From Bartonella sp. DGB1 (lineage in GTDB: Bacteria > Pseudomonadota > Alphaproteobacteria > Rhizobiales > Rhizobiaceae), in NCBI RefSeq assembly GCF_041345015.1, contig NZ_CP166769.1, positions 558,001 to 622,000 on the forward strand: a DNA stretch of 64,000 nucleotides, read 5' to 3'. Below are positions 8,723 through 16,934 of this stretch, piece by piece. The first letter of the stretch is position 1, and each line of letters opens with the position of its first letter. Position numbers and translations under genes: made by a program. A model generated the notes under the pieces. The model did not search any database, had not been told where the DNA came from, and saw only the letters and a list, made by a program, of their open reading frames with translations.

Positions 8723-8938
8723 TTACTGATTTCTTACTCCGCGAGGTTGGCTATCTATATATTCCTCTATATCTGATAGCTTCCACCGCGTTGAATTTAA
8801 TATTTGTACTGGTTGAGGAAAATTGCCTTTTTTCATATGAGCATAAAGTGTAGTCACACATACATTAAGCATTGAGGCGACTTCTCTTGCATTGAGTAAT
8901 TTATCAGTTTCTTTTACGTTGGTTAATTTCTCAGTCAT
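8723..8938 (-). CDS. AlpA/MerR-like small helix-turn-helix regulator
   Basis: 71 residues: LLNAREVASMLNVCVTTLYAHMKKGNFPQP followed by WKLSDIEEYIDSQ is the AlpA/HTH_17 pattern found in phage regulators and excisionases. It overlaps the SSB stop by an ATGA junction. With no integrase seen, a regulatory role is as likely as an excision role. Confidence 0.75.
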   Translation of the reverse strand: MTEKLTNVKETDKLLNAREVASMLNVCVTTLYAHMKKGNFPQPVQILNSTRWKLSDIEEYIDSQPRGVRNQ

Positions 8939-9293
8939 TCTGAATATCCTTTTTACGCAATAACACTAATCTACCTGAGTATTTATCTAAGATGATTTCT
9001 GCAGTAGTGTGCTTGTGACCTTCTTTATCTTTCCAGTTTCTGGTATGAAGTCGACCTTCAATCATCACACCATCGCCTTTTTCTAAAAGGTTATTTGCTA
9101 AATTTATAAGAGCATCATTAAAAACAGCGATAGTGTGCCATTCTAACTGTTCGTTAACTTCTCCGTCTCTATCTTTCCATCTCTCAGAAGTAACTAAACG
9201 GAATTTTAGCAGTTTTATTCCAGACTTAAGTTCAAAAAAGGTTAAATCTGTTGCAACATGTCCTATTAAGGTAACTCTATTTAATCCATACAT
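8931..9293 (-). CDS. ssb: Single-stranded DNA-binding protein
   Basis: 120 residues with an OB fold: NRVTLIGHVATDL at the start, WHTIAVFND mid-protein, and GDGVMIEGRLHTRNWKDKEG. It lacks the long acidic tail (DDDIPF type) of host SSBs, so it may not recruit host partners through the usual tip. Located with bet, exonuclease and GapR-like genes in the recombination operon. Confidence 0.92.
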   Translation of the reverse strand: MYGLNRVTLIGHVATDLTFFELKSGIKLLKFRLVTSERWKDRDGEVNEQLEWHTIAVFNDALINLANNLLEKGDGVMIEGRLHTRNWKDKEGHKHTTAEIILDKYSGRLVLLRKKDIQND

Positions 9294-9304
9294 TATTAAT
9301 CCTT

Positions 9305-9961
9305 TTATTTAAGGTATCCGCCATTAAGCTGGTTACGATTTACTGCTTTGCTTAAATTAATCTTGTCGCCAGCCTGTTGACCTTCCGCAAAGGCAGGGGC
9401 GTTTATATCGGCCATAGATAAGTTATTGCCGTTTTTCCACTTGGTTATCGTGGAACAATAATTTTTTGCTGATAAGAGTTCTTCTTTGTCAATATTGTCT
9501 GAAAATATTTCTAAAATTCTTTGAGATATTCTTTTTATACACCCTTGCATAAACAATCTAACATTTAAATTAGTAGTAGATGGCGGTATTAATTTGCGTT
9601 TTTTATAATCTATAATTTGACGCTCTACACCTGTTTGTGCTACTTCCAAAATATAAGTTGCTATATCTACATAAGGCTTTTTACCATATATATGATATTC
9701 TGTTTCTTTACCTGTTAATGTAAAAACATTAGTAACTCTGCGCACCAAGATGACAACACATTTCCAATATAAATAACCAATTAAATCAGATTTAAATCTG
9801 TATATCTCATGATGCATTTGATAATTGGATTCATTAACTCCTAAACGCGTGAGTAGCTCTTCCGCTTTTCTTTTGGCGCTCTCTGCTTCGGCTGGGGTGC
9901 ATCCATTTTCTTGCGTCATAGCAAGTAATGCTTCTATTCTTTTACGTAATTTATCATCCAT
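9305..9961 (-). CDS. DUF2786 domain protein
   Basis: 218 residues from the ATG at 9961, chosen for its TAAGG ribosome site. The N-terminal helix pair LRKRIEALLAMTQENGCTPAEAESAKRKAEELL is the DUF2786 signature, followed by the usual longer alpha/beta part of phage members (WKCVVILVRRV, FMQGCIKRISQRILEIF). Often found in phage replication-recombination clusters. Biochemical role unknown. Confidence 0.75.
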   Translation of the reverse strand: MDDKLRKRIEALLAMTQENGCTPAEAESAKRKAEELLTRLGVNESNYQMHHEIYRFKSDLIGYLYWKCVVILVRRVTNVFTLTGKETEYHIYGKKPYVDIATYILEVAQTGVERQIIDYKKRKLIPPSTTNLNVRLFMQGCIKRISQRILEIFSDNIDKEELLSAKNYCSTITKWKNGNNLSMADINAPAFAEGQQAGDKINLSKAVNRNQLNGGYLK

Positions 9962-10012
9962 CGTATTTAACCTTAAATTAATGTGGTGAGTAGCCCCTAC
10001 CACCTAGAATTA

Positions 10013-10270
10013 TTAAATTCCTAATCTTTCTCTATATAACTTTAATGTCTCTTCTTCTTGTTGTAAGACATCAGCCTCTTTTTTACGTAAAGCTATAATT
10101 GTTTTAACTGCTTTCGCATCAAAACCATTGCCTTTAAGCTCAAGATAAACTTGTTTTATATCTGTGTTGATTGTGTTTTTTTCTTCTTCTAATCTTTCGA
10201 TTCTTTCGATGAATGAAAGTAATTGTTTAGCTGTGACTGTCTCTTGATTTTCTTCGAGAATTTCACTCAT
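10013..10270 (-). CDS. GapR-like DNA-binding protein (DUF2312)
   Basis: 85 residues, mostly coiled coil: LLSFIERIERLEEEKNTINTDIKQVYLELKGNGFDAKAVKTII. This is the GapR/DUF2312 pattern, an alphaproteobacterial nucleoid protein that clamps overtwisted DNA ahead of forks and polymerases. A phage copy could help replication or compete with the host protein; that is inference. Confidence 0.85.
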   Translation of the reverse strand: MSEILEENQETVTAKQLLSFIERIERLEEEKNTINTDIKQVYLELKGNGFDAKAVKTIIALRKKEADVLQQEEETLKLYRERLGI

Positions 10271-10281
10271 TTTTTTATCTC

Positions 10282-10476
10282 CTAATTAATAGTTTTAGAT
10301 GGGTTATTGATATAATTAGCTTTGTTAGTGTCAGTTGTAGATTTGTCTAAAGAAAGAATAATATTATCAATAAGCTTTATTGAGTCTTGACCTGCTACAA
10401 TATCTTTTCTTAATTCAAGCAATGTTTCTTTAACTGCTTGAGCGATTATCTTTACTGATTTTTCTTCTATATCCAT
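10282..10476 (-). CDS. Hypothetical early phage protein, 64 residues
   Basis: Small acidic helix-rich protein (VKIIAQAVKETLLELRKD) wedged between the exonuclease and GapR-like genes; the start overlaps the exonuclease stop. No family is recognised. Confidence 0.5.
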   Translation of the reverse strand: MDIEEKSVKIIAQAVKETLLELRKDIVAGQDSIKLIDNIILSLDKSTTDTNKANYINNPSKTIN

Positions 10477-11094
10477 TATTGCGTCTCCTTTAATTGTGTT
10501 TCCATATCTTTTATTTCTTGTAAAAATTTACTAACTTTTACTGTTATTTCGGCGATGAAATTATCATCACGTAATATGCGCTTTTCTTTAATTCTTAAAC
10601 CTGCTGATTTACCTTCAAAGCGCGGGTCAAAACTAACAAAGTCACACCAAGCTCTACCTGTGCAAGCCATTTGCCACTGCATTTGTGCTATATATTCGGG
10701 TTTGATTTTATCATTAAGTAAAAAATCTAAATGTGTGGTAGATTGAGGGCATTTAACTTCAATAAGTCCATCTGCATTAATTAATCCATCAGGACTTGCG
10801 CCACTCATAGCTATAGTAGGGTGGTTTATAAAACCGCATTCAGTTATTACAACATCATTTAAAAATTTATATTCTTCTTTAGCTTGTGCTTCATATTCTA
10901 CACCCCAGTCCATATATTTATTAGTTGGTTGTGAGAATATTTGCCCTGTTAGCCTTTCACTTAACAATTGCATTTTATAATCAGAATATTTCTTCAGAGG
11001 CTCTCCATTTTTCTGGCTAGCAATAATATCGTAAATACGTGATGGTTACTTTACCAAGCCTTGCTTGAAACCATTCTGCGCTATTCTGTTGCAT
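10476..11094 (-). pseudogene. YqaJ/lambda-exonuclease family nuclease, frameshifted near N-terminus
   Basis: Reading from ATG at 11094 gives QQNSAEWFQARLGKVT, the expected YqaJ N-terminus, then goes out of frame. The other frame resumes RIYDIIASQKNG, KKYSDYKMQLLSERLTG and continues through MDWGVEYEAQAK, SGASPDG and IEVKCP (catalytic D and ExK) to 10476. The break is at about 11025-11035, where two bases seem lost (or one gained). The full protein would have about 205 residues. It overlaps the 3' end of bet, as exo-bet pairs do. The downstream ATG at 10973 would omit a conserved helix. Confidence 0.78.
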
Positions 11095-11821
11095 CTTTAT
11101 ACTCTAAGTAACTATTGTTATCCTTGGTTAACTTCTTTTGGCTTTTTTGTAATTTCTTTAAAGCTATTTCCGCTTGGGTTTCTGTTAATTCTTCTAAGCT
11201 AGCTATGTTAAAATGTTCTAAGATAGTATTTTCATCTATAGCTGTAGTTTTTAGTAAGTTTTTAATTTGTTGTATTTTTTCTATATCAATTGTTGTAACT
11301 TCTAACACTGGCTGATTTATACGGTGGGCTTCATCTTCGTCAAAGATACCGCTATAACCAAAAGCATATCTTGCACATTGAATTAAGGCTTTATGACGTA
11401 ACATGCGAGAAGGGTACTTTTTCCAAGTGTCACTATTTTGCATACATTCACTTAGATATTCAGTTACCTCTATTGGCATGGTTACATTTGCTAATTTTAT
11501 ACAGCAGGTTATAGAGATTAACTTACCATTTTCGTCTAGATTATCTCTAAATTGTAATCCGTCAAACTTGTTATTAGAATGAATTATCTTTACCCAGCCA
11601 TCAACAGATACGATTGGCATAATACCACCGCCCCTTTTAGGGAAGGCATAAATTTCTTTAGTTAGGGGATTTAAACCATATTCATTTGCTACTGAAATAA
11701 AAGCGTGAAATTCTTCTGGTTTAGGGTCTCCTGACATACATGTTTTTACTACTGTTTCTTTGAATTTCTCAGGTGAAAAATTATATTTTTGTGCCATAAG
11801 GGCTAAAGGTGAATGTGTCAT
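11081..11821 (-). CDS. bet: Phage recombination protein Bet (RecT family)
   Basis: 246 residues. The start FKETVVKTCMSGDPKPEEFHAFISVANEYGLNPLTKEIYAFP and the later PIVSVDGWVKIIHSN and RMLRHKALIQCARYAFG are strongly typical of Bet/RecT single-strand annealing proteins. It anneals homologous strands with the neighbouring YqaJ exonuclease. The C-terminus is a charged tail that varies in the family. Intact. Confidence 0.92.
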   Translation of the reverse strand: MTHSPLALMAQKYNFSPEKFKETVVKTCMSGDPKPEEFHAFISVANEYGLNPLTKEIYAFPKRGGGIMPIVSVDGWVKIIHSNNKFDGLQFRDNLDENGKLISITCCIKLANVTMPIEVTEYLSECMQNSDTWKKYPSRMLRHKALIQCARYAFGYSGIFDEDEAHRINQPVLEVTTIDIEKIQQIKNLLKTTAIDENTILEHFNIASLEELTETQAEIALKKLQKSQKKLTKDNNSYLEYKDATE

Positions 11822-11830
11822 ATTAATATC

Positions 11831-12226
11831 CTATAAGTATCTTGTGTTTAACATCTCACTAAATTCAAGTTCTGCATTTTGTTCTGCTTCATCTACTAAC
11901 ATTTGATAATAGTCAGATTCTTTTACGAAAATTGGTAAACAATCATTCTCAAAGTTTAATCTGCTGGCATGTAGATTACACCAGCTTCTAGACATGGCTT
12001 CGTTAGTATTGCCCATAGTATTATTTTTATGATTTACCCAATCTATTCGCTCTGCATCATTTTTAAAGTAAGCTATGTCATAAAAGATATCGTCTAATAA
12101 CTGCTCTAAATCATTTATAAAGACATCTATATCTGTGTTAGTAGTTAGTTCAAATTGCATTGGATTATCTTTAAATAAATCCTTACAATGACCACCTAAG
12201 ATAAGTTTAACTTTTATAACACTCAT
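11831..12226 (-). CDS. Hypothetical early phage protein, 131 residues
   Basis: Begins MSVIKVKLILGGHCKDLF and is acidic in the middle and C-terminus (EAEQNAELEFSEM). It lies 9 bases upstream of bet in the same direction. No domain is recognised. Confidence 0.55.
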   Translation of the reverse strand: MSVIKVKLILGGHCKDLFKDNPMQFELTTNTDIDVFINDLEQLLDDIFYDIAYFKNDAERIDWVNHKNNTMGNTNEAMSRSWCNLHASRLNFENDCLPIFVKESDYYQMLVDEAEQNAELEFSEMLNTRYL

Positions 12227-12333
12227 TTTATTATCCCTATTTTAGGTAAAGCACATCCGTGGCGAGAAATCGCATTAAGCTTTAAATTGTTTGATAATCT
12301 TTAGTTATTACCCCCGTAAAGGGCAGGGTTGAT

Positions 12334-12414
12334 TTACTGATTTGAATTAGGCGAAATAGCCAAAATAAATAACAGTGCTATTAATACACATAATAAAATT
12401 AAGCCAATATTCAT
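12334..12414 (-). CDS. 26-residue membrane peptide
   Basis: A short frame with AGGAG 6 bases before ATG. The peptide is one hydrophobic helix (IGLILLCVLIALLFILAI) and a polar tail. Good ribosome site and clean membrane profile support translation, but nothing more can be said. Confidence 0.4.
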   Translation of the reverse strand: MNIGLILLCVLIALLFILAISPNSNQ

Positions 12415-12488
12415 TTTATACTCCTAAGTAACGTCTTATTTTGTGGCTAATCGCCGAAATCAATTAACCACTACAGTGCCTGAAAACT

Positions 12489-12599
12489 TTAACTTACTGC
12501 CTGTTCTAGAGCGGGAACAATCTTTCTGCTTATTGCGCCGTTAGGTAATTGTTTAATAATCATTACTTTATTAAAACCTACTGGTATTTTTTTAATCAT
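12489..12599 (-). CDS. 36-residue basic peptide
   Basis: A short frame, MIKKIPVGFNKVMIIKQLPN onward, with GAGGT before the ATG. It is in line with the leftward early operon. No family is recognised. Confidence 0.35.
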   Translation of the reverse strand: MIKKIPVGFNKVMIIKQLPNGAISRKIVPALEQAVS

Positions 12600-12606
12600 C
12601 TCGACC

Positions 12607-12732
12607 TCATAATTTATCTTTAGCCTTATCAGCTAGGGCGCATAGTAAGCCGTATAATTGTAATTTAAGCCTATTATCCCCTGTGCTTATTATCTGTTTA
12701 GCTAATTTCTTTATCTCTTCTAATTCGTTCAT
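12607..12732 (-). CDS. 41-residue hypothetical peptide
   Basis: Starts MNELEEIKKLAKQI and ends KAKDKL; helix-prone, with a weak ribosome site. It would be the first gene of the leftward early operon after the proposed left operator. Confidence 0.35.
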   Translation of the reverse strand: MNELEEIKKLAKQIISTGDNRLKLQLYGLLCALADKAKDKL

Positions 12733-12792
12733 TTCACGACTTCTTATCTTCTTACCTAGACCAGTTCAGCCGTTGCTTCTTCGTGGTCTATG

Positions 12793-12850
12793 GGTATAAT
12801 GTATATGCATAATGATTACAAGTCAATTAAAAATGTTGTCTTTATGCACA
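12793..12850 (-). promoter_or_regulatory. Left operator/promoter region of the prophage
   Basis: Two copies of the core ATGCAYA (12805-12811 and 12844-12850) match three copies in the repressor-cro gap. On the minus strand a TTGACT hexamer and a TACATT hexamer are separated by 17 bases, with the first core site between them. This would drive the leftward early operon under repressor control. Confidence 0.5.
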
Positions 12851-12884
12851 TATTTTAATTACAAAAATAATAGAAAGTAGATTT

Positions 12885-12962
12885 ATGAATACAAAAAATG
12901 AGATTTTAAGATTATTTAAAAGTCTGGATTTTGAAAAAAAAAGTATTTATAGAGTGTGTTAG
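12885..12962 (+). CDS. Possible 25-residue peptide
   Basis: MNTKNEILRLFKSLDFEKKS onward; plus strand, convergent with the end of the repressor gene. No clear ribosome site, so it may be a chance frame. Confidence 0.18.
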   Translation: MNTKNEILRLFKSLDFEKKSIYRVC

Positions 12963-13306
12963 GAATCTAGAGACTTCAGAACACGTAGATATAGAGCTAA
13001 TTTTGCCTCATCTGCATTTGCCAAAAGTTGATTAAGTTCGTTTTCAATAGCTACTGATTCAGGGATAGGCGCGTTGCTCATTTTAGGCTCTGTGCCTTCT
13101 CCTGTTAATAGCCAGCCCTCACTTACTCTAAAAGCTTTTGCATAGCGTTTAGCACTACGGGATAACCCTCTTAGACCTTGTTCATGTTGGATGTATGTAT
13201 GGTACGCCCACCCAAAAAAAAGAGCCGCAGCTCTTGCATTTTTAAATCCTCTTGCAATTCGTGCTTTAGTAAGTCTTTCTGCTTGTTCAGGTTTTTTCTC
13301 AGACAT
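12959..13306 (-). CDS. CI-like repressor, short helix-turn-helix type
   Basis: 115 residues from the ATG preceded by AGAGGT; an upstream ATG in the same frame lies in the operator. The XRE fold is seen as QAERLTKARIARGFKNARAAALFFG, then TYIQHEQGLRGLSRSAKRYAKAF and VSEGWLLTGEG. There is no LexA-type peptidase domain, so induction would rely on antirepressors such as the Rha and AntA proteins rather than RecA cleavage (inference). It is divergent from the Cro-like gene. Confidence 0.8.
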   Translation of the reverse strand: MSEKKPEQAERLTKARIARGFKNARAAALFFGWAYHTYIQHEQGLRGLSRSAKRYAKAFRVSEGWLLTGEGTEPKMSNAPIPESVAIENELNQLLANADEAKLALYLRVLKSLDS

Positions 13307-13320
13307 AGTATTACCTCTTA

Positions 13321-13392
13321 TTAACATAATGCACAATAATCTATGTGCATTTCGCCTTGACATTTTTATAATCATAATGCATACATATTAGT
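13321..13392. promoter_or_regulatory. Right operator/promoter region between repressor and Cro
   Basis: Three ATGCAYA cores lie at 13329-13335, 13344-13350 (reverse) and 13377-13383. A TTGACA at 13357-13362 precedes a weak TACATA near 13382, placing the expected transcript start close to the cro ATG at 13393. No ribosome site precedes that ATG, so a leaderless start is plausible. Confidence 0.5.
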
Positions 13393-13623
13393 ATGACAAA
13401 AATAGATGCAAAACATATTCGTAAAAATCTTAATTTAACTTTAGATGAAATGGCTAAAAAGTTAGGAGTTAATAAGTCCACCGTATGGCGTTGGGAAAAA
13501 TATGGTATCCCAAATCGCGGAGGTGTAGCATATTTATTACAATCCCTAACTCCCCCGCAAGGTAATAGTTGCGTTGGCGAAATACAACCTAAGGTTGAAT
13601 CAAGTAACACAAACAGCCCATAG
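13393..13623 (+). CDS. Cro-like helix-turn-helix protein
   Basis: 76 residues: IRKNLNLTLDEMAKKLGVNKSTVWRWEKYGIPNRGG is a compact HTH. It is the first gene rightward from the repressor, the usual place of Cro. No Shine-Dalgarno sequence is visible before the ATG. Confidence 0.75.
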   Translation: MTKIDAKHIRKNLNLTLDEMAKKLGVNKSTVWRWEKYGIPNRGGVAYLLQSLTPPQGNSCVGEIQPKVESSNTNSP

Positions 13624-13641
13624 TAGGAAAAGGAAACTAAG

Positions 13642-13977
13642 ATGGAAAACATACAATTACAGAGAAATACAATTAATCTAGCTCCAGAATGGCGGGAGAT
13701 GTTCAGTAATAACGCAATTACTCAAATTACAGTTGTAACAGAGGATAACCGTACGTTTCATTGTGCAAATACCTATCTGTTTAAAGATAGCCCTAATTCA
13801 GGGGTTTATTTCTTAGATAACGGGGACATAATGATGTACGTTACACATGTGTCAGATGCTAATTTTGCCTGGATGGAAGTGAAAGGAGTTAAGAACGAAG
13901 ACTGGGGAGATGAGGCAATCTATTTCCCGCGGAATAGGATAAAATATATAAAATTTAGAAGTAAAAAAACCACTTAA
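13642..13977 (+). CDS. Hypothetical early phage protein, 111 residues
   Basis: Mixed beta-rich sequence with many aromatics (FLDNGDIMMYVTHVSDANFAW). Follows cro at 18 bases with a strong AAGGAAA site. No family is recognised. Confidence 0.5.
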   Translation: MENIQLQRNTINLAPEWREMFSNNAITQITVVTEDNRTFHCANTYLFKDSPNSGVYFLDNGDIMMYVTHVSDANFAWMEVKGVKNEDWGDEAIYFPRNRIKYIKFRSKKTT

Positions 13978-13991
13978 CAAAGGAAACTAAC

Positions 13992-14486
13992 ATGACAGCA
14001 ATCTTAATATTAATAGCTACTTTACCATCTTTGGTTTTTTATTACGCTTTTAGAAAATTACAAAAGCAAACTAAAGAAGCCAGACGACTGGATGGGTTAG
14101 TGTTACATAACAAATTAGAAGAAGAGAAGAAACGGCTAGAGACTGAACTTAAAGAACGTTATGGTACAGATGGACATGTAAGAACCTATCCTAATAATAT
14201 TATCTCAAGGTTAATTTTAAACAAAAACTTAGAATTACAATTTTCAAAGAATAATAATTTTAAGTTTGAGGCATCCAGAGACCGTTACGGCAGGGATATA
14301 TTAAAAATTTTCCATGGTGAAGAAGAAATTATCTTATATGCAGGAGCAGTTTCTGGTGGCTTTCTTTGTTGTCTAGAGTCTGAAATTAGAGAGCATAATA
14401 AGCAAGTAGATTATAACAATAGCCAGAAAAAGGACGCGCCTACTGAAATAACAGATGCGAGCCAAATACCAGAAGCAGTTAATTAG
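13992..14486 (+). CDS. Membrane-anchored hypothetical protein
   Basis: 164 residues with one N-terminal hydrophobic helix (AILILIATLPSLVFYYAF) followed by a charged coiled coil (KLEEEKKRLETELKERYG) and a soluble part. Same leader AAAGGAAACTAA as the gene before, so the two are probably co-translated. Function unknown. Confidence 0.5.
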   Translation: MTAILILIATLPSLVFYYAFRKLQKQTKEARRLDGLVLHNKLEEEKKRLETELKERYGTDGHVRTYPNNIISRLILNKNLELQFSKNNNFKFEASRDRYGRDILKIFHGEEEIILYAGAVSGGFLCCLESEIREHNKQVDYNNSQKKDAPTEITDASQIPEAVN

Positions 14487-14514
14487 GTGAATATGTCAAT
14501 TATAGGAGCGTGCA

Positions 14515-14760
14515 ATGATTAATATAGAAGAGATAAAGCAATTTCTAGCTAGTAAGGGGTTATATCTACACGACATTAAAATACATGCGGGTGGAGATAA
14601 CACTGTGACAGCGAGCATTAGAATAGCAAATCATAATAGTATAGAAGCTGGGTATATTTGGTTAGATGAACGTTTACCAATGCGTGCTAGCGTAGAGAAC
14701 TATGTTGTTGATGATAAGAGTCCAACTACAAGATATTTTAAAATATGTGATGAGGATTAG
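14515..14760 (+). CDS. Hypothetical early phage protein, 81 residues
   Basis: Starts MINIEEIKQFLASKGLYLHD; predicted alpha/beta. A TAGGAG ribosome site lies 7 bases before the ATG. It is followed by a structured intergenic stretch. No family is recognised. Confidence 0.5.
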   Translation: MINIEEIKQFLASKGLYLHDIKIHAGGDNTVTASIRIANHNSIEAGYIWLDERLPMRASVENYVVDDKSPTTRYFKICDED

Positions 14761-14785
14761 AGTTATCAGTCTGATGGCTGGTAAT

Positions 14786-14881
14786 AGTTGCAGGTTGTTT
14801 AGTCATGAGTTTATTCCTCTCTAAATTGTAGTTTGTTTTTTGTCTCTCTAACTTTACAATTTTCTAAATGAACCTGCAACT
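14786..14881 (+). ncRNA. Candidate structured RNA, nested hairpins
   Basis: An 11-bp perfect outer stem (AGTTGCAGGTT 14786-14796 with AACCTGCAACT 14871-14881) is extended by TTTAG with CTAAA after a small bulge. Inside, AAATTGTA (14823-14830) pairs with TACAATTT (14855-14862). It fills the gap between two genes of the rightward early operon. Strand is assumed from the operon; a double-stranded operator is the alternative. Confidence 0.4.
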
Positions 14882-14925
14882 TTTAATAGAATACTACTAA
14901 GACTAAGCAATAAGGAAAGTAAATA

Positions 14926-15156
14926 ATGAAACATCTTATAACCAGCCCTGAAGACATCGGCTTTACTCTTGATAAAGTACGTAAGCAACAAGGGTTATCC
15001 TTAGAAGATTTAGAAGGCTTGTCTGGCTGTTCTTATTCTTCATTATATCAATGGCGTGTAGGTAATAAGGAACCTAAGCTAAAAACAATTTTAAAAATGA
15101 CAACAGCCTTAAAGGTAAAAGTAATTTTTGAAGTAGGGAATACTGAACAGAAGTAA
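14926..15156 (+). CDS. XRE-family helix-turn-helix protein (HipB-like)
   Basis: 76 residues: GFTLDKVRKQQGLSLEDLEGLSGCSYSSLYQWRVGNKEPKLKTILKM is a clean XRE HTH. No partner toxin is adjacent. It could be a later-acting regulator in the lytic programme. Confidence 0.7.
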   Translation: MKHLITSPEDIGFTLDKVRKQQGLSLEDLEGLSGCSYSSLYQWRVGNKEPKLKTILKMTTALKVKVIFEVGNTEQK

Positions 15157-15204
15157 GTGTTGCTATTTTTTAAATTGTTAAAGAGAACTCAAAGGAGATT
15201 AACA

Positions 15205-15531
15205 ATGAGTGCAGATAATAATATACCGTGGGTTAGTTTTTATCCTGAACAGTGGCTTGCAGGAACTAGTGGAATGACCCCTTTTGAAAGGGGTATTTAC
15301 ATAACTCTAATAATGCTTATGTATAATAAAAAAGAACCTATAGCACTAAATGTAAAAAAATTAAGTAGAATCTGCGGTGCAAGCATAGAAGAATTTAGTG
15401 AAGCTTTAGAGGAACTAATAAATGATAATAAAATAATCCAATTAGAAGATGGTTCTTTATGGAATAATAAAGTATCAAAAGAATTAAATATCTCTAATGC
15501 TAACCCTAGCGGAGGGGATGATTATGAATAA
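15205..15531 (+). CDS. DUF1376 (YdaU-like) protein, first copy
   Basis: 108 residues from the ATG with AAAGGAGA; the longer frame has no site. VSFYPEQWLAGTSGMTPFERGIYITLIMLMYN is the DUF1376 signature of phage replication-region proteins. It holds that domain only and overlaps the next DUF1376 gene by 8 bases. Confidence 0.75.
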   Translation: MSADNNIPWVSFYPEQWLAGTSGMTPFERGIYITLIMLMYNKKEPIALNVKKLSRICGASIEEFSEALEELINDNKIIQLEDGSLWNNKVSKELNISNANPSGGDDYE

Positions 15532-16342
15532 AGAAGCAACACCTAAAGTTAATTGGATAAAATTTAATCCTGATGATTGGTTGGATGGAAATAAATTTTT
15601 AACACTTGAGGAAAGAGGTTTATATATTTCTCTTATTTCTGAAATGTATAAAGCAGGTAAGGCTATTACTGCAGATTATAATAAATTAATTTTATTATTT
15701 GGCGGAATAAGCAAGAAAAAATTCACTAGATTGCTAGATGGTTTAATATCAGCTGGTAAAATTTTTATTACTGCTGATAATATGCTTTGGAATAATAAGG
15801 TAGCTAAAGAGTTAGAAGATTCTAAAAATTATCTTAATAAACAGAAGGAAAACGGCATTAAAGGTGCTGAAGCCAAAAAGCAACGAATGGTTAAGGGTGG
15901 CTATAGCGACCCTACAAGCACCGCTGAAGCTAATAACAATAACAATAACAATAATAAAAAACCAAATACTAAAGTATTTGTCAAAAAAGCAAAAATCCCT
16001 CCAGATGATTTTAATATTTTTTGGGAAGAATATCCGCATAAGGTTGGTAAGTCGGTAGCTATCAAAGCTTATAGCTTGGCTAGGGAGACGGCAAGCTGTG
16101 ATGTTATTTTGGATGGTTTGCGACGATACAAGCAATCCAAACCTGAGAGTTATCAATGGCTTAACCCTTCAACATTTTTAAACCAAAAGCGTTGGGAAGA
16201 TGAACCAGCAAAGGTTATTAACTTACCCGTTACTAGCTGGAACAATGACCATAAGCGACAGGCTGAAACAGTGAAAGATATGGATTTTAGTAAGGTTTTT
16301 ACTGATTTTGGACAAAAGGAGCAAGTGAATGCAACAGGCTAA
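15524..16342 (+). CDS. DUF1376 protein, second copy with long C-terminal region
   Basis: 272 residues. A second DUF1376 domain (KFNPDDWLDGNKFLTLEERGLYISLI) is followed by KKQRMVKGG, an Asn run (seven Asn, AT-rich codons) and a C-terminal part with FNIFWEEYPHKVGKS and YQWLNPSTFLNQKRWEDE, typical of phage replication/DnaT-like proteins. The start at 15524 follows GGAGG. The tandem pair suggests duplication of the domain gene. Confidence 0.75.
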   Translation: MNKEATPKVNWIKFNPDDWLDGNKFLTLEERGLYISLISEMYKAGKAITADYNKLILLFGGISKKKFTRLLDGLISAGKIFITADNMLWNNKVAKELEDSKNYLNKQKENGIKGAEAKKQRMVKGGYSDPTSTAEANNNNNNNNKKPNTKVFVKKAKIPPDDFNIFWEEYPHKVGKSVAIKAYSLARETASCDVILDGLRRYKQSKPESYQWLNPSTFLNQKRWEDEPAKVINLPVTSWNNDHKRQAETVKDMDFSKVFTDFGQKEQVNATG

Positions 16343-16934
16343 ACTTAACGAAATTGAAAGGAAATCTGAACAAATAAAACGGTTGTTCACGGTTTTACGT
16401 TCACCAAAGCTAACCCTAATTGAAAATATCAGCATGTTTATGACTGAATATGCTAAGGCGGTTGCACCTCTAACAGCTGATGAAACTAAAAAGTTAGTTG
16501 ATGATTTGTTTATGGGTCATCATGGTGAATTAAAAGGTTATGTTCCTTCAATTGACCATTTTTACCGGTTAGTTAGAGCTATCTTGTCTCGTCGTGAATC
16601 TGCAAATAATTTAACTAAATCGCGAGAAGAACAGCTTGAGCTAGCGATAAAGCAATATGGTAAAATTGTGTTAGAGGATGTTTGTCCTTTTGAATATAAC
16701 AAGCTAGTTGCAGATGGTTTATTAACTAGGGAAGATTATTATCACTATGGTTTAAAAACTATTCATTCACATTCTGCAGACCTTGATGCAATTAACGATT
16801 ATGTATTGGATAATTTTTCTTGGCGTCAGCTTGAGGGAAGGAAGTTAACTCCTGATGAAGTAATATCAAAACTGCGACAAGTTAACCGTAATTGTAAGAG
16901 CTTGTTTAGGGTAAATAGTTATGGAAAAGCTTAA
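16329..16934 (+). CDS. Hypothetical replication-region protein, 201 residues
   Basis: Starts MQQAKLNEIERKSEQ, helix-rich, with FYRLVRAILSRRE and TPDEVISKLRQV. Overlaps both neighbours (14 bases each), so it is tightly coupled to the DUF1376 and primase genes. It takes the place where a helicase loader might be expected; that role is not shown by any motif. Confidence 0.5.
   Translation: MQQAKLNEIERKSEQIKRLFTVLRSPKLTLIENISMFMTEYAKAVAPLTADETKKLVDDLFMGHHGELKGYVPSIDHFYRLVRAILSRRESANNLTKSREEQLELAIKQYGKIVLEDVCPFEYNKLVADGLLTREDYYHYGLKTIHSHSADLDAINDYVLDNFSWRQLEGRKLTPDEVISKLRQVNRNCKSLFRVNSYGKA

Noticed and set aside
15812..16156. A 114-codon antisense frame in the DUF1376 gene
   Set aside because: It arises from the Asn repeat and AT-rich codons of the real gene; no start signal.
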